A stretch of DNA of 64,000 nucleotides from Diadema setosum. Its lineage: Eukaryota > Echinodermata > Echinoidea > Diadematoida > Diadematidae. The translations under genes and the position numbers were made by a program. The DNA lies in the NCBI GenBank assembly GCA_033980235.1, contig CM067059.1:9555809-9619808 (forward strand), in the 5' to 3' direction. Shown in pieces: positions 35,501-46,401 of the stretch. How positions within the stretch are numbered: position 1 is the stretch's first letter; every line of letters starts with the position of its first letter. The notes below the pieces were generated by a model. That model was not told where the DNA came from. It saw only the letters and a program-made list of their open reading frames with translations, and searched no databases.

Positions 35501-37070
35501 AAAAACACGTCTCGTAAAATGACAGGTGATTCCAAAGGGTCGTCATTCCGAAGGCTCGTTAATTAATCCGAAAATCATTTTCGGATTAAGTTCGTTAATC
35601 CAAACCATTGTGGCTTTATTCCGAAGGCTTGTCAATCGGGAAAGGACAAAAGGTGCCCACTGTTATCGGAATTATGAAACTTATTTTATAATTCAAAATA
35701 TCTACGAACCTTCATTATGACTAACTTTTTTTTTCATTTTTTATTATTATTCACACTTTATAATATAAGGAAATCCCATCGCAAAATACCTATATCCGTG
35801 TATCTTCTCGGGACATGTCCTCATCAGATCTCTGTATAGCTACCGCATTCCATGTAAATGTATCTTTGTGACTGGATCTGATCTGAATGGAATAGATGTA
35901 TTTGAACTGAGAAAGTTTATAGTTGAAGTGATTCGCTTACGTGTAATGTTCAGATCGTGAGTGGGCTGCTATTTGCTTATATCACAAGAAAGAGGGGTTG
36001 GGGGTTGGAGAGAGTCATAGAAAGAATTAAAAAAGATAACCACACTAAAGAAGCACCCAGACACCAGATATGAAAGATTAATTGACAACATTATCGCGCA
36101 TGCGAGTACATGCAGTAATAATAATTTATTGTTAAAGGTGGGTACAGCCTCTCACGAGGTGTACATAAGAAATCACCATTATTCTCAAAATTGACATGCT
36201 GGGGTTCATCTTCAACCTGCCATGCAGTTCAAGTTTATAGAGATGATAAGACAAAACAGAGCCTAAAAAGAACCGTCTAGGCGGTAGTTCAGCCGTAACA
36301 TTTTCAGATTGCCTTCGAAAATTCATGTAAAGGTAGGAACACTCTTGATTTTGGATACTTTTTTTTTGGCTCAAGAATGTTCCAGCATTTGGAAATTTGA
36401 AATAAAGTCAAATAAACATGACAATATGTTATCCAGCTGGAAATGAAACTTGTGCCTAATCAAGGTTTCACGTGTCTTCATAAAAATAGTGATGCACGTT
36501 GTATCGGTCGCTATACATCACGAGGTGCGGATACCAGCACCTCACGTGACTGTCTTTGGCGGTTGTTGTTCTTGTACCAATTCGCTTCCAGAACCTTGAA
36601 ATGAAAATCCAATTCATGTTCAAGTGTAGGCTCATTAATAAGTCGAAGAAATTAATATAAACGGGACTTTAAGATTGGAAGTGAGTAGGAAAGTCATATG
36701 GAAGTTATCGTTTCACATATTTTAGTAACATATATCGGTTATTATTGATGATGGGGTCATCAATTGAATTCAGTTTAATTATAGTTTATGTCCATGCAAT
36801 ATGTATGGTGTCAAAAGCAATATCATAATACATACACACATAGACAATTTCCTACACACCTTGTAAAAACGCATGCCACATGCACACATGCATAAAAGAC
36901 GCAACATTTACCAAGAACTGGTAAGAGAGAATACAATGACATCGGTATATAAACAACGAAGAACAAAAAGGAAAGAATAAGGGGCAAAGAAGAAGAAAGA
37001 ACGATCTGTCGATGCCACTCCAGAATCGTCATCGCTTCGCGTTCGACTCTCTTGTCTACAAATCTTCTCT
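34400..37070. other. Intergenic spacer between gC1q gene and sororin, part 1
   Basis: No exon supported by splice sites and coding composition. It contains poly-A at 35465-35499 and a patch of CGAAGGCTCGTTAATCCGAA repeats in both orientations at 35540-35640. The minus-strand ORF at 36823-37152 is low-complexity hydrophobic and unconvincing. Confidence 0.45.
35465..35499. repeat. Poly-A tract
   Basis: About 34 consecutive A followed by CAAAAACACG. It could be the tail of a retroposed sequence lying to its left, but no parent is recognised. Confidence 0.7.
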
Positions 37071-37083
37071 CTGAAATTCCCCC

Positions 37084-37854
37084 TTCAAGGAAACCAAAAC
37101 CCGAAGAGAAATGTATAGACTGAGTGAAAACAGCAACATTAGTAGAACACATCAGTGAAAGTTAGAGGAAATCGACAATCGTTGCAAAAGTTCATGAGAA
37201 TTTTTAAAGTTTTTAAAGAAAGCAGGGGAATATGATAATTATTGTTACCCTTAACATATTATGTCAGTATCAAGTTGATGGAATGTGTAATTTTCATGAA
37301 AAATTATTTTGCGTGTGTGTGTGTGTGTGTGTGTGTGTGGAATTCCCTTTATATTTTCTTCATATTTTTGTCCACACATGACGCCATAACCTCAAATAGT
37401 CTCCTCATCCAGTGGTTCCAACACCAAAACTTTAAAAATTCATAACTTTTGCATCAATTGTCCGTTTTTTCTGAAACATATGTAAAATATAAAGGAAAAT
37501 CAACAAAAATTCACTTTTCTAGCATCATGAAAGAGCACTTGACTAACCGCTTTCAGAAAGCAGGGGGAATAATTGCTACCCTTAACATATGTCAGTATCA
37601 AGTTGATGGAATTTGTGGTTTTCATGAAAAATGAATTTTGTGAAAAATTTCTTTATATTTCCTTTATATTGTTGTCCTCTCATACGTCATAACCTCTAGT
37701 AGTCTCCTATTCCAGCGGTTCCAACACCAAAACTTTAAAAATTCATAACTTTTGCATCGATTGTCCGATTTTCTTCAAACTTTCACTGATGTGTTCTACT
37801 AATGTTGCTGCTTTCACTCAATCCACATTGCTCTTTGGGTTTACCTTCCCTTTA
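37084..37854. mobile_element. 771-bp TIR element with internal direct repeat
   Basis: About 80-bp inverted ends: 37118-37165 (CAGCAACATTAGTAGAACAC and neighbours) matches the reverse of 37775-37822, and the outermost TTCAAGGAAACCAAAACCC pairs with TTAAAGGGAAGGTAAACCC. Inside, about 230 bp (with CAGTATCAAGTTGATGGAAT and GGTTCCAACACCAAAACTTT) occurs twice, about 335 bp apart. The ORFs span the repeats only. Confidence 0.65.
37313..37339. repeat. (GT)n microsatellite
   Basis: About 13 GT units within the first internal repeat of the TIR element. The second internal repeat lacks it, so it expanded after that duplication. Confidence 0.8.
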
Positions 37855-38228
37855 AGGCTAACTTGAACGTCTGAGTGAGGCTTCCCTTAGGGGTTTTCCC
37901 TCCCAAATGAGGTGCGCCTTCCAGACTGGTGTCCGATCTAATCTCACCGCTACAGTAGACCTACAAGAGCGTCTCTACTCTTTTAAGGTAATGACCTTTT
38001 GACCTCATGTCATTTCGATTAGATAAAAATGTTTTCAAAAGCCATGTGATGGACAGGTTGTTTTGAGAGAAATGACGAAGAATGCAGACTGTATTGTGGA
38101 CACTGGAATGCCATGGAATTGCATGATTTATTGACTTCAATAATTGTAAAACATCGCTCCTGACATCGACTACAAGTGGATATAATGGGGGGGGGGAGAT
38201 AGACAAAGCACAGACACACACAGTCCTT

Positions 38229-38229
38229 G

Positions 38230-38269
<40 letters not shown>

Positions 38270-38283
38270 TCTTTCTCTCTCCA
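38229..38283. repeat. (TC)n microsatellite
   Basis: About 50 bp of TC with two small interruptions (a TATC and a TTTC). Confidence 0.9.
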
Positions 38284-39829
38284 ATCTCATTCAACTCTGC
38301 TCTGACGTTTGTAAACTTCTCCTTTGGATCCACCCCCCCCCGTCATTTTGTTTTTCATCTTCGTTAGAAATAAAAGCTCGCAGGAAAGGCAAACACAGCA
38401 GTTCACTTCAGTTCAGTTCGATTTTATTTTTGCATTTTGTTCAAGGAAATCATATATGAAAATAACAACACGTGTATCTGACATTTTTTGTTTGTATAAT
38501 ATGTTTGAGTTGATTGATTGTATATGTATGTTTTTTAACTGAACTTGTGGAAATAAACTAAACTGAAACTGAACAGGATAGGAAAAAATAATATTACATT
38601 CAAAGTATGATAATCACAATCTTTAAAGTTTAAACAAAACGGCAATGAGATCAAAGGAATCGACGATACGCTTGTTTCCAGGTAAAGAGGAAGAAAAAAA
38701 ATGCAGGAGCATTAGCGTGCATGATAGTGATGGCAGCCTCAGAGTCTCAAAAAGGAAATAAGAAACATGATAATACATATACAAAATGGGCGATTTCCCA
38801 TTGAAATGTTTTGTGCTAGCTTTGTGGCGTCCGCAAAGGGACGCCAGTGGGGAAAAAGAAAGGAAAAAGAAAAAGCGACACGTGCAGAGCAGTGAATTAA
38901 GTGCATTAAGTGCAATGAAGTGTGCTTTTATCATTACTAGAAATCAATTTGAACGTATTGTATGGATGTGATCAGAGTGGTCGTATGAATACTAGTACCT
39001 CTGGTATTAAGTGGTTGTGAGCATGCATGTGTTTATGTTAAGTGTGTATGTGTGTTGTGTGTGTGTGTGTCTTTTCTTTGTGTGTTATTGTGTGTGTTTG
39101 TGTGTTATAATGTCGTGTATAATCTCAAAGCCTCTCTGCATAGTATAGCATACTTCACGACCGCCAGAGTTTGCCATAATCCATCAACCTTACAGTTATG
39201 CTATTGTAGTGAATCAGAAGGGAATGATGTGTCTGCGTTTAAAGAGACTTTGAATATCAAAGGATTTGCCATATACGAAACGATGTTAACGTTTTCAGAA
39301 CTTGCCGTCTATGTTATCAATAATAAAAAAGAAATTTAAATGTAAATAAATTCTTTAAGAAGCGACGCAAAATGATCATGGTGTAGAATATTTGAAATTG
39401 ACATGAAATCAAAGTCAAAGCATGGGCTGACAATCATTTTTAGGTCTCTCTAGACCTCAAGGAAAATCAGCTTTCCCAAAGTGGAAGTTGTTAACCGTTA
39501 CTTGTGTGTATTGAAAATTAATCAATTGAAGATATGTGTTTCTACTCAGTTTGTCTATAGGCCAACTTTTTTAATCTTACGTTTATAATCGTTGATGTCG
39601 AGATGACGAACAGGATACGGCAGTGGACGATTTTTCAGATGCAAATCCCAGCATGTATTCTATAAAGACCATACTTTCAGAATTCTGTCAGTGAAAAAAA
39701 AAAAAAAAAAACATAGTCACTAGCTGCTGCATACGAGTTTTTCAGTCGTGAAATAACTGCAGGAGAAGAAGAAGAAGAAGAAAAAGAAGAATATTCGCCC
39801 CCTCGATGCGGTACTGAAATTCCAACCGC
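38284..39829. other. Intergenic spacer before sororin, part 2
   Basis: A patch with TTCAGTTCAG at its left and AAACTGAAACTGAAC at its right (38398-38574) looks like a short retroposed or foldback sequence. Otherwise I see GT-rich sequence near 39040-39110 and a GAA-rich tract at 39765-39792. No gene seen. Confidence 0.4.
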
Positions 39830-39926
39830 TCTCGCGAAACCACAACTGCCCAATCAATTAGAGAAGCAACGCCCTCAACGACCAATTAAAAATAGACATC
39901 GGTGAAAGGCGGTTCGGTTTGATTGG
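39830..39926 (+). promoter_or_regulatory. Sororin promoter candidate: E2F-like site and CCAAT boxes
   Basis: Upstream of the sororin ATG lie TCTCGCGAAA at 39830-39839 (reverse complement close to the E2F consensus), CCAAT at 39850-39854 and 39882-39886, and an inverted CCAAT (ATTGG) at 39922-39926. Spacings of about 30-40 bp between CCAAT boxes are typical of NF-Y-driven cell-cycle promoters. A GGCGG-TTCGGTTTGAT stretch at 39909-39923 loosely resembles CDE/CHR but does not fit it exactly. No TATA box is evident. Confidence 0.35.
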
Positions 39927-39976
39927 GTTTCGCATAGTTGTGTCTACTCGTGCATTGTGTACGTCTATATACACGT

Positions 39977-40015
39977 CACGTACACGTACGTACGTACGTA
40001 TTGTACGTACACACG
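39977..40015. repeat. (ACGT)n palindromic stretch at the sororin start region
   Basis: ACGTACGTACGTACGTATTGTACGTACAC-like sequence about 70 bp before the sororin ATG, probably in the 5' UTR or core promoter. Each unit is self-complementary. Confidence 0.6.
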
Positions 40016-40077
40016 GCGCAGTCTGGACCGTTCAGCAGCCTGAAGTTCTGACAAAAACCCACTAACAAACTATAATT

Positions 40078-43000
40078 ATGCCAACGAAAAGACGACAGAA
40101 AGGGAAAGGACGTGGGAGACAAAGCCGCAGTAAAGGTGAGACTCTCCTTTTTTCAAGTTATCTGCAAGATAAGCACACTGTAAATAAACTTCTAACGCTA
40201 ACGTTAGCATGGATAGGGTTGAAGTTCAAAAGATGACAAATAACGTATCACTAGACTAACGTTAGTCGGTCCCATTAACTAGGTATGCCGTTAGTATGTA
40301 TGGTTTATAGTTTTGTCTTACTCTTAAAAAGCGGTCAGGCCTTCCGATGGATTAGAGGTGTCTAGTGCATAGTGAAACTGTGACGTGTGTGTGGTATTAT
40401 GAAAACATAGATCTAATCAATCATTAGGTTACCTACTTAGCAAAATCAGACTGGCTAGCAATAGTAGCATGGCTGGTAATTTAAGTGGTGGCAGTAGATT
40501 CTAGTGGTCATGGTGGTGGTAGACACAGCCAGCCTTATTGCCTAGTCCACTTCCTGGACTGTATTCGTATGCAGTGTACCCGCGTACGTACGTTGATGGT
40601 GTCTGTATGTACACTGTATTACACAATTCACCCCTCCTGATTTTTTTCGGGAGTACCAATTGGTGGAGTGTCGCAATCAGCAGTTGGGCGCATTGTGTGG
40701 GTGCATGCATGTGTATGCGTGTGTTCGAGCGAATGCGGACGATTAAAATCGTCCAGTATCTGGACTACAGCCAGCCCTGCCTGTGGCTGTGCTAGTGGTA
40801 GTGCACGGCGTCTGGTCGGGCTAGGCTGGTGGTGGCCCCGGCACACATGCTTTGATATGGTCATTATAATGATTAAAATTAAAATGCATGCATGCTCAGC
40901 CGCAGCCTTCCCCGGGTAAACTGCGACCAGCCCGAACCCACAGTGGATTCTAGTATAATGGTAACACTAACAGTTAGAATCTAATTTTACATAGATCTAA
41001 CGTTAGAACACTACAACTAACGTTAAAGATCAAGGAGCTTAGGAGTGCCCCAGGGGTAAACCCTGGGGCCGGGGCGCTGTAACCAGTCGTAACAGCGCCC
41101 CGACATGACTTGCGTGCAGTTTGTTGAATGCTTTGCGACGCTTGCAACTCTTTCGATCATTCATCGTTCAAATGTGACCAAACGCTGCATTATATATTAT
41201 TAGATGTTAGTCTTTCTATAGCATATGGTTTTGAATGTATTTTCTAGTAATTTATTACTATTACCTTCAAAAACAAGTTGAACTGTCATCACCTTTGAGA
41301 CAGTCTGCGGGATACCCATTCTCAACCAATACGCCATTTTAGTAAGAATTACAAAAGAATATTCAACTACATGTTTTTTCCATACGTACGTATACTGGTA
41401 TAATATTAATAATTTGTGCTACGTTTTATCCATACTTTCTGTCAGTCCATATGCATGCTAAGTGCATGATCGACAACAACTGGGCTGTTCACACATGCGC
41501 CGTGTAACCAGTTCAACAAAAGGAAGTGCTTAAGGACTGAAAGACTGATAAAATCTTTCACTGGGCTGGGCTCTTATAGCAGATCATATTGTAGATCGAT
41601 CCCCTCACTAATGGTTGTAAGTATCTTATCTAACATTACAGTTACAAATTTTAGTATAAAACCCTGTATTTTGGTCTGTGGTCACCCTGGTACAAAAAAA
41701 GCCATATCAGGAGATACACAAAAAAACGATGGGGTTGCCCTGTGACCCCGACACGAACATGTTGGGGTCGCTGGTGCGGTTAGCTCAGCCTCAGCTATAA
41801 GAATGTGGATGCCGGACTGGTGGTATACAGGGGATCGATCTGAACAGCTGTCTTTAGATTCTTTTGGGTATTTTAGGTTTTGGTTTAACGTTAGTACGGT
41901 ACTTGCTAACACAGTGTAAATTTGGCCCAAATACTATTTTACTAATTAACGATTGCATGACTTAGTATTACTATTAGTATTAGTATAAGTTAGTCTATAG
42001 CCAATTGTTGATAGCATGATCAATGACTTGTGATGGAGAGAGATGACATGATTTGTGGACCCACTTGCTGCATCAGTACAAGTGTAGCCTGACCAAGGGG
42101 GGGGGGGGGGGGGGGGGGGGGGGGCTACTTTATGTGACTTAGACTTTATCACATAGTAAAACCCAAACTTCAACCCCAACCCTAATCCTGTCTCTATAGG
42201 CCCTATACATTGTACTCTAGGACTCTTTTATTTTCAGTGATTGCCTTTGAAGTGTTGTTTCTTAATTTTCATTTTTATACTTCCCCCACTGATGCAGATG
42301 TTTCTTCAGAAGATATGGATTCCCATCCTTCCTGTACGAGTCAGAAATCACTGAAGCAGCTCAGTGATCTCACAGACAAGCTTGCCAAGAAGAGACTGGT
42401 GGTGAGTCAGACTCAGACACTCCGCATGTATGAACCAGAGTTCTATTCACATGCTTACGTGCACTCCCAATGTTCAAGTTTGTTGACTCTCTGTGTGCCA
42501 TATTCATTTCCTGTCCATGGCCATAGGTCCATTGTTTGTGAGTGAAATGTGTGTGCATTTGACTCACTGGTACAGGAAGGGTTAAAGGAGACAAGTTTAC
42601 TTTTTTTTTTTTTAAAGTTCTGTTATACATTACCAGGTATATTGTAGTGTATATAACTTGACTCATAATACAATGTACATTGTATGTGCATGCAAGAAGT
42701 TTTTTGATAAGATATGCATGATTTCGTTCTTTTTTTTTTTGGGGGGGGGGGAGGGTTTTATTTTGTTTTTTATTTTGCAAGAAGAATTGGACAGTGTTTC
42801 ATGCTTTCATTACAAAGGTCTGTATTACTGTTCTCAACTGGATTTATTTTCAAATTTATGAAATTCTTCCGTCGAGATGTTCAGGATGTGATCAGGAGGT
42901 CGTAGGTTCGAATCCTGCTCGAGTATGTACGCCCATGATTTTTTATCATGGCTACTACTAAAACACTGATCAATTCAGTGCTTATTTACGTCGATGTAGG

Positions 43001-46000
43001 GCAATTTGTCAATCAGTTGGATTTATTTTGTGGCATTTGTCCTTGCAGAAATCAAGCACAGATACTGAGGTGGAGCAACATGAGCAGAAGGAGAATTTCA
43101 AGAGACATGTAAGTCCAATTGTTTTGTTGATATATTTACTAAGAAAAAAAAAGAACAAAACTGAAATGACCGTTACCCGTCTGAGGCAGAGAGATCATGT
43201 AATCTTTTTAGTTGTGTTTAAAAAAAGAAAAAAGAAACGCTTGTGTGATGCTTACTGAATTGCTTCTGTCTCGGCATTCAAAAGATGACAATCTAGAATG
43301 TCAGATTTGGAGTCTAGATTTCCCTTCAACTGTTGATTTTACACTTTTGTACTTTACAAATGGTATTTTAGCTTTTAAAATTTCATATTGAAAGTGTTAA
43401 CTGTGTGCAAATATCTTATAGCAAAAAACATAGAGCATAGCCTTGAAAATGAATCAAGGATATGAAGTTGTATTTGGTAATTGTTTGTTTTCATTGGGGA
43501 TGGATTGAGATACTTTCAGGCAATGATCTAATAAACTTACATTTCATTGCATGTAGGGTTGCGATGGCTATGATGCAGACTTTGAGACCAGTGAGTTTGA
43601 TGCGACATCAGCTGGTAGTGACATGGACTGCCAGACCCAACCTCACCTCAGCAAGGTAGCTGACTCCAGATCTGTCCTCTCTGCGCACCCAAGCAGCAAC
43701 AAGAAAGAGAAGAGCAGCAGTAGAGGTAAACTGCCATGTAAAGTTGCTCCAGCATTTGATCTCATGTTTTTTTCTCATTCATTTTTTTTTTTTCATCTGT
43801 TTTTCTACCAGCTTCCTTCTTAAAGTGCCTGTTTACCTTTGGGAGCAGTGATTTAAAAAATGTTCAAGATATCACATTTAATGCATATGTGTAGGTCAGT
43901 TGTATCACAAAACATCCTACCATAGAAGAATTTTGCAGTAGAACCTTAAATATAAGGAGATATCACTATTTTTCTCAATAAACCGTAACGGTAGACAGTT
44001 TAGTCTGGAAACATTTTTATTATAACCACTGTCCATATTTTGTGTATTTAACAATACTAAACATTGCTTATACTTATTCAAATTTTTACATTGGTTGTTT
44101 CTATCCCAAACTCACATTTTGGAGCTATTTTGAAGCATTAATGCTGGGTTTTTATTTCATCTGCAAATGGTAAATTATGCCTTTAAGAAAAGCTTTGGTT
44201 CATAACATTGTGTTGTGCATGTGTTGCTTAGATTTCAAAAGAGGTCTAGACTTGCAGTTTGAAATGTCAGCTTAATTCTTCAGATTTTTCAGTAAATTGG
44301 TGCACAATGGCAGTATCACAGAGAACAGTGACATTAGAAGGGAAGGAAAATCATGATAAATCACAGCAAGAAAAATGAAATTTCCCCACATGAATTGTGA
44401 TATGCAAGAAAATGCTTTATGTGATGTGTAATGCACACACTGCATTGTTTGTTTCACCAAAATTTTCTCCTGTATTCAGGGAAACTTCAAAAAGCAGCAC
44501 TTCTGAAAAGAAGTCAGAAAGCATTGGCGCAAGATTCCCTTCAATGCAGTCCAGCACCCCACTGTCAGAAAGACGTCAAGGTGCGTGGACACCGTAAGTT
44601 GAAAAGGGACACCGCAAGCCTGGATTCTGTTGGCCAGCCTGCGATCCCTGCCAATACTGCCGCGCTCCTCACCTCGCCGGAAATGATGCACCTGTTTCCG
44701 AATCCCAATGGCTCAGACAGCTCTACCCCATTGTCGGGAATAGCAGACAGCAAGTCGGACGCCAACGACTCATGCTTTGGCTTTGAGGGTCTCCTCTCTC
44801 CCCAGCCAGCCTTGCCCTTCTCCCCTGTCCTACCAGACTCCCCTTCTTTCCCCGCCGAAAAGGGTGAAACGTTTGCGTCAAAGGCTCGGCTGGATATTGA
44901 GGACCGGTCACCATCGCCATCACCCTCACCAGACCTGGTCCTCCGGTTATCGCCATCCCCTGAGCCGCCCTCTCCTGATCACGACACAAGATCGTCGATG
45001 TCCACAATGTATTCTTCCGTCGCCTCCATGTCAGCCTCAATGCAGCCATCGAGGGTCAGTCAGAAGAGGAGACTGGACATCGATTTGACCGGCCTCGTGC
45101 CAAAGGACGATGAGGAAGGTCCTCCGAAGAAAGCTTCGAAAAAGAGGAAACCACAGAAAAAGAAGGTATGTACTTCAGGTCAACCGGCTGTATCAGTCTT
45201 TGTAAAGTTCTTCCACTCTGCTTCACAAATAATCCATGGGTCTTGATCATGGAATCTGTTGGAAATTTGGGTTTACAGTAGGAATATCTGCACTGAAGTG
45301 CTGTGCAACATTTCTATGCAAAGTCGAATGAAATCTTGTTGTTTTTGACACAGGTAAACACGTAAACCACTTTACCATGTATCCATATGTGACCCGCTAC
45401 AACAAAAGGATCCTAAAGTCGCTGACGGGTGAGCCGAGAAAATCAAGTTTGAAGTCAGAACACCAAAATCTGTCAAAACGTTTGGATTTCTGATTTTAAA
45501 TAATTTTGTAGTCTAATGTATCTTCTATCATCTGCCGAAATTTCGAAGCTAAATGATCAAAGGAAAGGCCAGAAAATAGCATTTTTTTCTGGTCCATGCT
45601 TGGCTCGCCCGTCAGGATCCTTTAGGATCCTTTAGTTGTAGCGGGTCACATATCATTAGCCTTCATATCATACCCTCATATTTTAAACTTTATGCCCTTT
45701 TAGCTTTTAGAGATTTGTTGTGATGAAAGGTAAGTTTGTGATGCCTTTTATGTGGGTTTGCATGCATAGGGCCACTATTAGAATAAGTAGCAACCTTGTT
45801 TTATATAAAGGAGCCCTCCGGATGATTTTCAGACTTTTACATGTGAACAACTATAAATTGATCATACTGCTGGGTACAGAGTTTCAATATTTATAGTGAT
45901 TGGGATGAGGAATAAGAATGCTTTCAAACTTTATAACAAATTGCAATGAACAAGGATGATGCATGAGTTGGGGCTCAAGGAAGCAGAACAAAAGAAGAAG

Positions 46001-46401
46001 GCATGAATACATTTTACACAGGTGAAGCATGTGGTATTGTAATGGAATTACACTGCTACATTTCTGGAATGTATGAGGCTCCGATACTCTGCTCAGTGTA
46101 ATTTGTTGAAGATATTTCAGTGTATTGTTTCTCTGCTCAAGGACCACAATAAATTCCACAAATCTATACATGGAGCTATCGATTTATGTACTACAAAATG
46201 TGAAATGATTAAAATCATCTGGAATGCCCCTTTAATTGAAATTGTAGCTGTAGTTCAATGCACTCTATGATGTCATCTTGTTGATAGCCATTTATTTTAA
46301 TTCTTTTTTCTCCATACCAGCAAAAGGAGGAGGAAGCCTGGGCCCTGAAGATGAGCACTGAGTTTGATGACATCGAAATGTTTGAACTCACCGTGGAGTG
46401 A
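40078..46401 (+). CDS. CDCA5: Sororin (cohesin protector), CDCA5-like
   Basis: Six exons: 40078-40135, 42298-42401, 43049-43108, 43557-43725, 44480-45165, 46321-46401 (stop). All have GT-AG ends and agreeing phases (1, 0, 0, 1, 0); the sum is 1158 nt, or 385 residues. Recognition rests on the last exon, whose EAWALKMSTEFDDIEMFEL pattern followed by TVE matches the sororin C-terminal domain. Supporting motifs are a KEN box at 68-70 (APC/C-Cdh1 degron), an FGF motif at 230-232 (Pds5 binding), an S-T-P at 212-214 in a Polo-box-like context, and many S-P CDK sites at 153-295. The start is basic (PTKRRQKGKGRGR), as in other sororins. Known role: binds acetylated cohesin with Pds5 and blocks Wapl from S phase to mitosis. 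It is longer than the human protein (252 residues), mostly in a low-complexity S/P-rich middle. Introns 2 to 5 contain transposons. Confidence 0.88.
40597..40768 (+). repeat. Dispersed repeat C, copy 1 (sororin intron 1)
   Basis: About 170 bp starting TGGTGTCTGTATGTACACTG and ending CGTCCAGTATCTGGACTAC. It matches the reverse complement of 63851-64000. Differences are mostly substitutions and short indels in the CATGCATGTGTATG part. Confidence 0.75.
42098..42124. repeat. Poly-G run
   Basis: About 27 consecutive G in sororin intron 1, about 170 bp before exon 2. Such a run can form G-quadruplexes in DNA and in the transcript. The exact length in raw data may be unreliable. Confidence 0.8.
42851..43017 (+). 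mobile_element. tRNA-derived SINE with 12-bp target duplication
   Basis: Perfect direct repeats TGGATTTATTTT (42839-42850 and 43018-43029) flank 167 bp that contain an exact Pol III B box, GGTTCGAATCC, at 42905-42915. The A-box half is decayed or truncated. Hairpins (CATGATTTTTTATCATG; CACTGATCAATTCAGTG) follow. The insertion ends 31 bp before sororin exon 3. Confidence 0.75.
43820..44186. mobile_element. TTAA-flanked MITE, family A copy 2 (sororin intron 4)
   Basis: Homologous over its full length, in the same orientation, to 3337-3701, with many substitutions and small indels, so it is an old copy. TTAA at both borders. It lies between sororin exons 4 and 5. Confidence 0.6.
45388..45650. 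mobile_element. MITE with about 45-bp inverted ends (sororin intron 5)
   Basis: Left end GTGACCCGCTACAACAAAAG; right end, reversed, GTGACCCGCTACAACTAAAG. On both arms GGATCCT-AAAG and CTGACGGG-GAGCC follow. About 260 bp without an ORF. The right arm has a duplicated AGGATCCTTT. Confidence 0.75.
45804..46235 (+). mobile_element. TTAA-flanked MITE, family B copy 3 (sororin intron 5)
   Basis: About 430 bp and more diverged, with deletions in the middle. The right TTAA is intact while the left has decayed to ATAA. It lies about 90 bp upstream of the last sororin exon. Confidence 0.65.
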
